From contig JADJSV010000002.1 in assembly GCA_016711505.1 (NCBI GenBank), positions 372,001 to 436,000 on the forward strand: 64,000 nt of DNA, in the 5' to 3' direction. The stretch comes from Bacteroidota bacterium (GTDB lineage: Bacteria > Bacteroidota > Bacteroidia > AKYH767-A > 2013-40CM-41-45). A program made the translations under genes and the position numbers. The notes beneath the pieces were generated by a model, which was given only the letters and a program-made list of their open reading frames with translations, made no database searches and was not told the DNA's origin. Positions 18,686-29,700 of this stretch are shown here, in pieces. The number at the start of each line of letters is the position of its first letter. Positions within the stretch are counted from its first letter, which is position 1.

Positions 18686-18763
18686 AACACTAAGTGCACT
18701 AAGTTCACAATAAGACCACTAAGTATTCCGTGTTCTTATTGTGAACTTAGTGCACTTAGTGTT
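18686..18763. repeat. perfect 30-bp inverted repeat, convergent intergenic region
   Basis: The left arm 18686-18715 (AACACTAAGTGCACTAAG...) is exactly complementary to 18734-18763, with an 18-base loop. The arms are themselves repetitive (CTAAGTG, CTAAGTTC). It lies between the converging Wzi-like and chrA genes and could act as a two-way terminator, but there is no clean T-tract. Confidence 0.93.
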
Positions 18764-18883
18764 GAAATTTTTCTCAGCGTTTGTACAAATTGAATGAAAA
18801 TATATAATAGCGGCAATGGCCGGCTTATAGATCTTTGACATATTGAATGAAATTAGTATCCGATTTATCGGATGGTTTAATGC

Positions 18884-18999
18884 AGAAAAATTTTAACACT
18901 AAGATCACTAAAATTCGTCACAAGAACACATGTTGATGTTTTACTTCACTTGTGATCTTGTGCTAAAAAACTTAGTGAACTTAGTGTTAAAAATTTTCT
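18884..18999. repeat. imperfect ~45-bp inverted repeat with TTAACAC ends
   Basis: The arm beginning AGAAAAATTTTAACACTAAG at 18884 pairs imperfectly with the arm ending near 18999 (CTTAGTGTTAAAAATTTTCT). Internal parts pair as well (CACAAGAACACA with TGTGATCTTGTG). It shares the AACACTAAG core with the palindrome 120 bp away. It is immediately downstream of the chrA stop codon. Confidence 0.85.
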
Positions 19000-19015
19000 C
19001 TGCGTTAAACATTTA

Positions 19016-20194
19016 TTACATCTTCAAAAGCAACCCAATCAAAGCCGCCCCAAGAATAATATAAGGCTCTTTAAGTTTTTTGAAATTATACAAAAGTAAA
19101 AGCGAACAAATCGCAATCACTCCTGATTGAATGTCTCCGATCGAACGAATAGAAATTAAAATAGCTGCAGCGAATAGCGATCCGAGTATAGATGCCGTTA
19201 TTCCTTCAACAAATATTTTTATTGATGGATTGGATGCCAGCTTTCTGAAAAACGGAGCAGTAATAATTGTAATAAGATAACACGGTAAAAAAGTTGCAAC
19301 TGCTGCAACAACAGCTCCGGGAAATCCTGCAACCAGATAGCCGATAAAACCAACAGTCATAATTAACGGACCGGGTGTGATCATAGCGATTGCAACTGCA
19401 TCAAGAAATTGTTGTTCGTTCAGCCAGTTATGCTGGATAACAACACCGGCATGAAGAAACGGAACAATTGCAAGCCCGCTTCCAAAAACAAATGCACCTG
19501 CATTTGAAAAGAAGTAAGCGATCTTCCAGAGTGTACCGGTTTCAAATTGCCAGAATCCGATTCCGCCGAGTAGCACAAGATTGGTTTTCATATTCCGCAT
19601 CCATTTCGGCGGGGATTTGATAGCCATATAAGTGAGTCCGGCAATCAGATAGAGTATCGGACCCTGCGCAGGAAAGTAAAAAGTAAAAACAAGTGAGATC
19701 AGAAAGATCAGCCACAATAACCATTTCATACGAAATGATTCAAGTGTAAATTTTCCGATCGATTTCAATGTAAGTTTGATCGCACTGGCAAGAATAATTC
19801 CGACGACAGCCGAACTGATGCCATAAAAGATCGCCTGCATCCACGGTAAGCCACCAAATAATTTGTATGCTATTCCTAATAGCAACACCATAAAGAACGA
19901 AGGTGCAATGAAAGCTAAAATGGTAAGTGTTGCTCCACGGATTCCGTAATGAATGTATCCTAAATAAATTCCAAGTTGTGCAGCCAATGGTCCCGGCGAT
20001 AACTGAGCCAAAGCCATTCCTTCATTATACTCCTCTTCAGTGATCCATTTTCTTCGCTCTACAAGATCGCGATAGATATAAGTTACAAGAGCAACCGGCC
20101 CGCCGAAACCTGAATAACCAAGTTTCAGAAAGTAGCCTGCAAACTGTTTAAGAGTAGCAATGTTTTTCCGGGGATGTGTTGCAGAGAGATCCAT
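19016..20194 (-). CDS. chrA: chromate transporter family protein, two-domain ChrA
   Basis: A 392-residue polytopic membrane protein with two homologous CHR halves. The N-terminal half starts LKLGYSGFGGPVALVTYIYR and has AQLSPGPLAAQLGIYLGY; the C-terminal half repeats the pattern with FSNAGAFVFGSGLAIVPFL and AIAMITPGPLIMTVGFIGYL. The GFGGP and PGP motifs define the family. It is a long-form transporter thought to exchange chromate, or an anion such as sulfate, across the inner membrane. The ATG at 20194 overlaps the sulfotransferase stop as TGATG, so translation is coupled. That pairing suggests a sulfur-oxyanion role, which is inference. Confidence 0.9.
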   Translation of the reverse strand: MDLSATHPRKNIATLKQFAGYFLKLGYSGFGGPVALVTYIYRDLVERRKWITEEEYNEGMALAQLSPGPLAAQLGIYLGYIHYGIRGATLTILAFIAPSFFMVLLLGIAYKLFGGLPWMQAIFYGISSAVVGIILASAIKLTLKSIGKFTLESFRMKWLLWLIFLISLVFTFYFPAQGPILYLIAGLTYMAIKSPPKWMRNMKTNLVLLGGIGFWQFETGTLWKIAYFFSNAGAFVFGSGLAIVPFLHAGVVIQHNWLNEQQFLDAVAIAMITPGPLIMTVGFIGYLVAGFPGAVVAAVATFLPCYLITIITAPFFRKLASNPSIKIFVEGITASILGSLFAAAILISIRSIGDIQSGVIAICSLLLLYNFKKLKEPYIILGAALIGLLLKM

Positions 20195-21207
20195 CAATTT
20201 CCTGCACGACGCGATTTGATATCGGAAAGAACTTTCTCCTGCGGAATTCTGGCAGTAGCATCTTTCACTAATAATGTCCGCGCCTGATTTTTCAGAAGTT
20301 CATTTTCATGATCGAACGCCTTCACTTCTTCTTCTGTGAATGGTGCAGCATTCAATGGATAATGTGTTTCATAACCAAATTGCAAAAGAGTTTCTCCTGC
20401 AATTCTTTCGAAGATCTCTATATCAAGTGGAGTAAGTTTTTCTGAATAATGTTGCTTGTTGGTATTGTCGACCGGACGAACAACATTTTTCCACATCTCT
20501 CCTGCAGCGGCAGTATTCTTCGCTTCATCGGATGTAAAATAATTCAGCATAGCATTGTCCCACTTCAAACCAATTTTTTCAAGAACAGGAGATAGTGATT
20601 TTTCAGGATCTTCAATAAATTGTTCATATAAAAGTACTGCTGATCTGTTTTTGCCATATCTGGAAATTACAGAGGTAGCAATCGCCTGTTCATTCTGCCA
20701 TTGTTTGGCTAAATGATAAATATGTTTCTCACCGACAATTGCTCTTTTGAAAGAAGCAGCAACATCTCTTCCGTCACGCACCAGATGAATATAAAATGGT
20801 TCAAGTCCTTCTTGCTCTATTGCATCTGCAAAATATAAATTCGCCATACTCTTACAACACCAGAATGAAGCACCTTTCATTTCAGCTTTCACCTGGTAGA
20901 TCGCTTTGAAAACCTGTACCAGTGTATTGCTCTCGCAATAACTTCTGATCTTATCTCTGTCAAATTCCATGTGAACCCATTTCACAGGATTCGCTTCAAC
21001 AAATCTGGCAACATCATCAATCAGTAATCTGAAATTCGATTCAACAGAAAGATCACCATACAGATTCATTAATGGTGAAAATGTTAACAGTATATGAGGA
21101 GGATGCGGAGCTTCTATCGACTTCAATTGGTTCATCATGATCCGAAGAAGATTTGAGCCTGATCGCTGAGTACCAATGATTAAAATTGAGCCGACTTTAT
21201 TTGCCAT
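20194..21207 (-). CDS. PAPS-dependent sulfotransferase family protein
   Basis: A 337-residue cytoplasmic protein. The 5'-phosphosulfate loop is IIGTQRSGSNLLR at residues 10-22, and the 3'-phosphate-binding segment is HLVRDGRDVAASFKRA, which keeps the conserved R-D-G-R-D core. The middle and C-terminal regions are helical and typical of bacterial Sulfotransfer family members that transfer sulfate from PAPS to a glycan, lipid or small hydroxyl. It is the first gene of a two-gene leftward unit with chrA and is divergent from a secreted arylsulfate sulfotransferase-like gene 88 bp away. The acceptor is unknown. Confidence 0.88.
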   Translation of the reverse strand: MANKVGSILIIGTQRSGSNLLRIMMNQLKSIEAPHPPHILLTFSPLMNLYGDLSVESNFRLLIDDVARFVEANPVKWVHMEFDRDKIRSYCESNTLVQVFKAIYQVKAEMKGASFWCCKSMANLYFADAIEQEGLEPFYIHLVRDGRDVAASFKRAIVGEKHIYHLAKQWQNEQAIATSVISRYGKNRSAVLLYEQFIEDPEKSLSPVLEKIGLKWDNAMLNYFTSDEAKNTAAAGEMWKNVVRPVDNTNKQHYSEKLTPLDIEIFERIAGETLLQFGYETHYPLNAAPFTEEEVKAFDHENELLKNQARTLLVKDATARIPQEKVLSDIKSRRAGN

Positions 21208-21295
21208 TTATTTTATAATTTGCGCAAAGAAAGAAAAATAAAGGCAATTCGTAAAACCGTTATCAGTACAAATTCTATAAATTAATCAAGTCATC

Positions 21296-23058
21296 ATGAA
21301 ATCAATCCGCATTATTCTTTCATTACTACTAATTGCATCTTTGCCAATGCAGAAATTAAACCTGCACCCGGCGCGAAGTTGAATTATACTCAGGTCATGC
21401 TTGAGTATGATCCGATCGAGAATGCAACAGAATATGTTGTGGAAATTTCTGCTGGACACATTGGGAGTACAAACCTTGAACGCATCAAAGAAGTAAAAGA
21501 CAGATCAACTGCTACTCTTATTGAGAATCTGATTTTCGGAAGCAGCTATGTCTGGAGGTATGCCGGTATTGTTGCAGGACAACAAACCAAATGGAATGGT
21601 CCATATGAATTCAGCATTGAGATCGATACTACCATCGGGCTTGACAAACCAAGATTTAAAGTATCTGTGAATAATGAAGCAGAAGGAAAAAAAGGATTGA
21701 TCGCAGTCGGGAGTTCGAAAACGATAATCGATAAATCCGGTTCCCCGGTATGGTATATGCCAAAAATCGATAAGACAATTTTTATCGAACAATCGAATAT
21801 TACAGAATTCAGAATGTCGGATGTCGGTACACTCTTATTGTATTCGAGCACCGGTTTCAGCGCCGGAATTTCACTTGTTTGTGAAACTGATCTGCAGGGA
21901 AATATTTTGTGGAAAGCGCCAAACGACGGACAGGTTTCCGGTGATACGTCAGAATATTATCACCACGATTTTAAACGGCTGGCAAATGGAAACCTCATGG
22001 TACTGGGTTGTAAATATGGCTGGAGAAATGTTCCGCCTGATGTCGATCTGAAAAATATCAGGAAGATCAACATCGATTCGGTCAGCAATCCGCGCCGGAT
22101 AAAATATCTTTTCAATACGATACTTGAATATAATAAAGCCGGAAAAGTGGTCTGGTCGTGGGATCTTAATGATCACATTGCCGACAAAGAATTATTCGCA
22201 ACCGGTGTTGTAACAAATGCTGTGCGGAGAGAATTACCAGCAAGAGCAGAGTTATACGGACATATGAATTCTTTCGATGCAGAACCGGATGGAGATTATG
22301 TTTATGCCAACTTCAGAGACCTCCATGAAGTCTTCAAGATCGAGAAAAAAACAGGCAAGGTTGTCTATAGGCTTTCAGGAAAAAAAGAAGTTGCTGCCGA
22401 CAGCAAAGAGATCTATTTTATGTCGCAACACGATGTAAATTATCTGCCGAACGGAAATCTTTCGCTCTTCAATAATGGTAATGCACAGAATGAAACAGAG
22501 CCATCTTCTGCAATAGAATTTACGCAGCCGGAGAACGGAAAGCCTGGCAAGATGGTATGGTCTTTCAGTTGCAAAATGGATTCAACCAACAATGGAAAAA
22601 CTACCCGTTATGGCGGAGTTCAGGATCTGGGCGATGGAAATAAAATGATCAGTATGGGCGGACTCAACCGCATTGTAGAGGTGAGATCGAAAGACAATTC
22701 TATTTTATGGGATTGCAAATTTTTACAAGGGCATGAAGTCGGCGACAAATCAATTGCTTTGTACAGGGTCCATTTTATACCTTCATTATATCCATGTTAT
22801 TTTACTGCGCACTGGACTTCAAATAAAGAAAAGGAGGGAACGGAGCTGATCGTTTTCAATGAAGGAAGTATGCAGACAGCTACACTTTGAAAGTTTATAC
22901 TTCAAAAGGAGACCTTGTAAAAACAGTTGAACTCGGTAAGATTGCAGCCGGAAAAGAGGCACTCTTTTTGCCATGCAAAAACAGGATATACAGGCCTGGA
23001 AAAGGATCTGAAATTTGAAGTTGTGTCTGGGAAAAATCGGGTTTTAAAAGGAAGTTAA
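21296..23058 (+). CDS. secreted arylsulfate sulfotransferase-like protein (frame broken)
   Basis: The longest open part, 21379-22890 (503 residues), has ASST-like features: repeated beta-propeller blades and conserved His-containing segments YHHDFKRLANGNLMVLG, ELYGHMNSFDAEPDGDY and SQHDVNYLPNGNLSLFNNG. Three single-base changes restore a longer protein. A missing T near 21341 joins a signal peptide (MKSIRIILSLLLIASFANAE) to the body. A missing T near 22887 adds KVYTSKGDLVKTVELGK, and an extra T near 22967 adds a tail ending KGS at 23058. ASST enzymes transfer sulfate between phenolic esters in the periplasm without PAPS. It is divergent from the PAPS sulfotransferase gene. Confidence 0.78.
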
Positions 23059-23702
23059 ATTAATTAATGTTGAAGCTTTTAGGTTTGAAGTTAGGTCTTT
23101 TGCCACAGATAAGCCATCATGAAACCTGGAATAGGCTAGAAATATTGTGAAAGAAAGCGGACAGACAGTCAGATAAAAAAACGGAAAAAATCTCAGGCCA
23201 AATTAAAAGATTACGCGAAAATAAAAAAACGGTTGAAACAGCCTAATTTCATTCAAATCTAAAAACATCGAAATTTGCATAAAAACGAACAATTGACTAA
23301 TGTTAAGTAGAAATGAAGATTCACCAATTAAAAGAGTCCATTCGCCAAAATAAGGGCTTCGAAACGACCCTTTTAATTGGAATATTTAACAATTTAGTTT
23401 AAGTTCGGTATCTCGTTGAAAGGCTTGTTAACACTGCGATTCAATTAACAAGGTGTTCAAAAAAATAATTGCAAATAAGAAATTAATTACCCACCTTTAC
23501 GAAGCGACTTTTTACGGCCGCTCACTCAAGATAAAAAATACTCACACTAACGAAAAGACTATACGTGAACTATTACACGCGCAACTCTTATCTTTTACAG
23601 AAATTGAAGACCGTGATGAATTTATTTTCATTCACGGAATTTGCTATTTCTACCTATGAAAAGAATAAAAACAAAAATCAAAATCAATATAACTTAACCA
23701 AC
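23059..23702 (+). other. 644-bp intergenic leader of the giant adhesin gene
   Basis: No supported gene. A 68-residue frame at 23453-23659 has no recognisable features and overlaps another frame leading into the adhesin start. The region contains one clear stem-loop (23324-23380) and is A/T-rich up to the ATG at 23703. It probably contains the adhesin promoter and a long untranslated leader. Confidence 0.5.
23324..23380. promoter_or_regulatory. stem-loop upstream of giant adhesin gene
   Basis: CCAATTAAAAGAGTC at 23324-23338 pairs with GACCCTTTTAATTGG at 23366-23380, 14 of 15 positions, with a 27-base loop that includes CGCCAAAATAAGGG. It lies about 320 bases before the adhesin start. It could be a terminator for upstream transcription or a leader structure. 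Confidence 0.55.
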
Positions 23703-26700
23703 ATGGAAAACAATTACAATCCAAAACGCACGGGGACAGCGTTCAATCGCTGGCTCTTGGTAGTGTGTCTCGTACTCACCACCTGCGTCAATTCCTGGGC
23801 ACAGATTACGGTCACCGTAACCAACCCAACGAATACGACGCCGAATCTTTCAGGAACGTATGCTTCGCTTGCGAGTGCAGTTGCCGGACCTGAACGCAGT
23901 AACGGCAATGTCCGGTCCTGTGACATTGACAATGGATGCAGGAACTTCTGAGACTGCTCCCGCAACAGGTTTAGTAATTGGTAGTGCTTCACTGAATGCA
24001 GTGTTGAGCGCAACCAATACAGTTACCATCGATAAAACGGGTGGTACTGTAACTCTGAACGCTGGTGTAGGAACTGCAACTCCTGGTACTGCTTCACCGG
24101 ATGGTATTCTTAAATTAGCAGGAGCTGATTGGATTACTATTGATGGTTTAACATTGACTGAGGGAACGTAACAAACCCGGCAACAATGGAAGTTGGTATT
24201 GGTATGTAAAGTTGAGTGCAACCGATGGTTGTAACAACAACACAATCCAGAATTGTACGATCAACGTTCAAAGAATCAACAACGCTTCAGGATCGGGTCC
24301 GATCGTAGAAGGTGCTGTTGGTATTGGAATGTATAACTCAATTCTGACTACTGCTTCAACAACTCTTACAGTTACTGCTGCAAGCGGATCGAACTCAAAT
24401 AACAAATTCTATACTAACACAATTACCGGTGGTAATTATGGTATGGCACTTATCGGTTTTGCTGCGTCTACTCCTTTCACATTAGCTGATCAGGGGAATG
24501 ATATCGGTGGAACTGCATCAGGTACAGGTAACCAGATTCTGAATTTCGGTGGTGGCGCTGCTACTAACCCTTCAGCAGGTATTCGTACTCTTGCTCAATA
24601 TGGAATTAATATCCGTTTCAACACAGTTAATAATAATAACGGATCTGGTGTAAATCACGCTACAACATTACGTGGTATCTATCTGAATACAGCTACAAGT
24701 GCAAGTGCTACTTAAGTGATAACACTGTGACTGTGTCATCAGGAGCAACGACATCTACTTTCAGCAATTGAAAATGTGAGTGGAGTCTACGGCGGCTTCA
24801 AATACTATTAACATTAATAGTAATACCATCAGACTTGCTTATACTACAGCTACGACGGGTGTTATGGCAGCAATCACTTAACTCTGGTACACCAGCTGCA
24901 GTTAACATTAACTCAAATAACATTCAGGGGGTGCTTACAACTATCCTTCAACTGGAACTATAGCATTGATAGCTGGTGGTAGTCCTAACGGAACTTTAAG
25001 TGTTTCAAGCAACACCATCTCTAACTTTACTTTAACAGGTGCTAGCGGAACATTCAGAGTTATTACAGCTTCTACTCCGGTAGGTCTTTATACTTTAAAT
25101 GGAAACACGATTGAAAATATCTCTTATACAACTGTTACAAGAACAGGAAGTATTACGGGTATTTACAATTTGGCAAGTGCCACTCTACAGAACATAAACA
25201 ACAATATTATCCGAAACTTCTCTACGCCTACTACAGGTACATTGAATGGTATTCAGAATAATACTGTAGCTGGAACTTTCCAGGTTCAAAATAACCAGAT
25301 CTACAATTTTACAACTTCTACAAGTGGTGGAGCAGGTGGATTTTCTGCAAATGGAATTACTTGGTCCAATGCGACTGCGGATATTTCAGGAAATTTGATT
25401 TATTCAATAAATAGCACTGGTACTACAGGTGGTACAAGCGGAAGTATTAATGGAATGACTGTTTCCGGATCAACTAATATTTATAGAAATAAGATCTATG
25501 ATCTATCATCTAACAGTACGAGTCCTATAACCGGAATAGCCTCTAGTGGTACAACATCTAATATCTACAATAATATATTTGGAGACTTAAGAGCAACTGC
25601 AGCAAATGCAGCAAATCCGGTAATTGGTTTAAATATTTCCGGTGGTACAACAGTAAACGCATATTATAATACAGTTTACTTAAATGCTAGTAGTTCAGGC
25701 GCTCTCTTCGGATCAAGCGCTGTTTCTGTTTCTACTTCTCCGACAGTAACATTGAGAAATAACATCTTTGTTAACTTATCTACTACAGCTGGTGCAGGTC
25801 TTGCAGTTGCTCACCGTAGATCTTCATCTACATTGACAAGTTATTCTACAAATTCAAATAACAACTTGTTCTTTACGAAACTCTTCGTATTTTACAGATG
25901 GAACAAATACATATGCAACTTTTGCTGCATATAAAACAGCAATGGCAACTCGTGACCAATTATCGGTTACTGAGAACCCGACATTTGCAAGCACAACAGG
26001 ATCTAGTTCAAGCTTCCTGCATTTTGCTGCTGCAACAAGTACACTTGCTGAAAGTGGTGGTGTTAACATAGCAACATTCACTAATGATTATGATGCCGAT
26101 ATCCGTCAGGGTAACGGTGGTTATACAGGAACAGGTGTTGCCCCTGATATCGGAGCTGACGAATTTGAAGGAACAAATCCTTCATTCGTAGCATTGGATA
26201 TGGGAGCTACAGCTTTAGTTGCACCTTCAGCAACGGGCTGTTATACCGCAACTGAAACAGTAACTGTTACGGTTAAAAATTACGGAACTGCATTGATTGA
26301 TTTTGCAGTTAATCCAACAACAGTAACTGTGAATGTTACAGGCGCTGTTACTACTTCTTTAAGTGCTACACTTTCATCAGGTACACTTGCAAGTGGTGCT
26401 ACTCAGAATGTCAATATGAGTTCAACTCTTAACATGACAACTGCAGGTACTTATGTATTGAATGGAACAACAAGTGTTTCCAGGTGATGGTAATGCAACA
26501 AATGATGCAATGCCAAGCTGCAAACAGAACAGTTGTTGCTCCGGTTTCATTGCCACAACAAGTAAACTTCACTGGTTTTACAGGAAGTAAATTAACGGCA
26601 GTTTTCCCTAACTGGTATGAAGCACAAGGTGCTACAACACCGGCAGGAACAACTTCAGGCTGGACAAATACAACACTTTCCGGAACTACAACATCTAAGA

Positions 26701-29700
26701 TCAACTTGTACTCAAACTTAAAAGTTGACTGGATGGTAGGACCGAAATTTACTGCTGCTTCAAGCACAGTATTAGAATTTAAAATAGCAATTACTGATTT
26801 CGCATCTACAGCTGCAGATCCGTCAGGAATGCAGGGAACAGATGATCAGGTAATTGTTAAGATCTCTACAGATTGTGGTGCAACTTGGAGTAACCTTCAG
26901 GTTTACAATGCTGCAAATACTGTATCGATCACAAATACATTAGTAACTCAGTCGATCAGTCTTGCATCTTATGCAGGTCAGGACATTATGATTGCATTCT
27001 TCGCTAGCGAAGGAGTTGATGATCTTCCTGATTATGACTTCCATATCGATGATATCAATATTGCTGCTACTTGTTCAGGTTCGCCAACAGCAGGTACAGC
27101 TTCGGCTTCACCGGCTGGTCCATTCTGCGGAACTGCAGCTTCAACGCTTTCGGTAGCAGGAGCAAGCGCTGATATCGGTATTTCATACCAATGGCAAAGT
27201 TCTGCAACTTCAGGTTCAGGTTATGCAAACGTCTCAGGAGCTACAATTACAAGTTTAGCTATCTCAGGTGTTACAACAACTACATATTATGTGTTGGCAG
27301 TAACTTGTTCTAACGGACCTACAACGGTTCTTTCAAATGAAGTTGCGATAGTAGTGAATGCTGCTCCAACGGCAGCTATTTCGCCATCTTCGTCAGATCT
27401 TTGTACAGGTTCAAGTGCAACCTTAACATCAACTCCAAGTGGAAGTGGTGAAACATATTTATGGTCACCTGGTGCAGCAACAACTGCAGCAGTTTCTGTA
27501 AGTCCTGTATCCAATACTACTTACACAGTAACTGTAACATCAGCAAATGGATGTACAGGATCTGCAACTGCGGCTTTAACAGTTCGACCGGTTCCGACTT
27601 CTGTGTCGGCTTCTGCTTCTGCATCACTAGTTTGTGCAGGTGGAACGGTTGACCTTACATCCTCAGCAGTTTCAGGAGAAACCTCTACTTCAACTATTGC
27701 AACTACCGATTTTGAATCAGGTCTTCCTGCAGGTTGGTCTGTGATAAACGGTGGAAGTGGAAACGACTGGACGGCAACAAGCTCTCCAAGTGGTTCGGCA
27801 CATAGTGGAACAAGTGTAATGCAGTATTTGTATAATTCGGCTAATGCGGCAAACTCTTGGTTGTTTACAGAGGGTTATGCATTAAACGGAGGTACTACTT
27901 ATACCATTACATACTGGGAATTGACTTCAGGTTCATTCCTGAAAGACTTAAAGTTACAGTTGGAACAGCAGCTTCGATTGCGGCTCAAACAACTACACTT
28001 CAGGATCTTGGTAGTCACACAGCGAGTACATATACTTTGAGAACTACTACGTTTACACCATCTTCAAGCAATACTTATTATTTTGCCTGGAATGCATATT
28101 CACTGGCTGACGAATATTATCTAGATCTTGATGATATCACTATTACTGCTCCGTTACCTGTTCCGGCAACTTTTGCCTGGACATCAACTCCATCAGGATT
28201 TACATCTTCACTTCAAAAATCCTACAGGTGCAGTACCTAGTGCCAAGCACTACATTTACAGTAGTTGCAAGTAATTCATTTGGCTGTACAGCTTCTGCTA
28301 CAACATCTGCGGTTTCTGTAACTTCAAATACAGCTTCAATTTCAGGAACTCCAAATACAATTTGTCCTACAGAAACTATCGTGTTGACTGCATCCGGTTC
28401 AGGATCGATCACAGGATATCAGTGGAATGAAAGTGGAACTCCTATCTCAGGTGAAACAGCATCTACTTTTAATGCTACAGCACCGGGATCATATACAGTA
28501 TCAATTACAGCAGACGGATGTACAGCTACATCTGCTCCTTTTGTAATTACATTCACACAATATACAATAGCAGCAAGTGCGGGATCAAATGGATCAATTT
28601 CTCCATCAGGTTCAGTATCTGTTGATTGTGGTGCGAATCAAACATTCACGATCACTCCAAATTCAGGATATCAGGTTCAGGATGTATTGGTAGATGCAGT
28701 TTCAGTAGGTGCAGTAACAACACATACTTTCACGAACGTTACAGCTGCTCATACGATCAGTGCTACATTCAGTCTGATTCCTTGTGCTAGCCCTGCTACT
28801 GCAAATGCAGGAACAGATGCTACAGTTTGTTCAGGTGATTATACTTTAGCCGGTTCAATTGGTGGAGCTGCAACAACAGGAACATGGACATCAAGCGGAA
28901 CAGGTACATTCAATCCATCGAATGTATTCGGAACAGCAACTTCATATACTCCATCAGGAGCTGATCTTGCTGCCGGTACAGTAACATTAACGTTAACAAC
29001 TGATGATCCAGACGGAGCCGGAACCTGCCTTGCAGCTTTCGATGACGTAGTGATCTCTCTTGGTACTACAATTTCAATTTCTCCTTCTTGTACAACAGTA
29101 CTTGGTGGCCGTACTTCAACGCTTACAACTACAGCGACGAATGCAGCTTCATATTTATGGTCAACTTCAGAAACAACGGCTAACATTACAACTCCTGCTG
29201 TAGTTTCTGCAGGTACTCCAACTTACACAGTAACAGCAACTGCAGCTAATGCATGTACAGCTTCAGCTTCTGTAACACTTACAGAAGTAACAGCGCTTGC
29301 AGGAACATATGCAATCCCTGGAACAGGATGTACAGATTTCGCAACAATTGCAGCTTCTGTAATCTATATGAATACTTATGGAATCGCAGGTGCGGTTACA
29401 TTTAACGTAGCAGGTGGTCACACTGAAACAGCAAATCCGCTTACCAATGGTATCGTGATGACTGCAACAGGAACATCAACTAATACAATTACTTATCAGA
29501 AATCAGGTGCAGGTGCTAATCCAAAAGTTACGGCTTTCGGTGGTGGTACTGGAACTTCATCATCAGCTACTCCAAACGGTATCTGGTCATTAGTAGGATC
29601 TGATTATGTAACAATCGATGGTATCGATCTTCAGGACAACAATACAGTGAATCCTGCAGCGATGGAATTCGGTTACGGATTATTCAAAGCAAGTGCAACA

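Noticed and set aside
20195..20197. TTG start for chrA
   Set aside because: The adjacent ATG at 20194 gives the same protein minus one Met and a standard TGATG overlap with the sulfotransferase stop.
23453..23659. 68-residue frame upstream of the giant adhesin
   Set aside because: No recognisable motif, no conserved-looking segment and AT-rich leader-type sequence; not supported as a gene.
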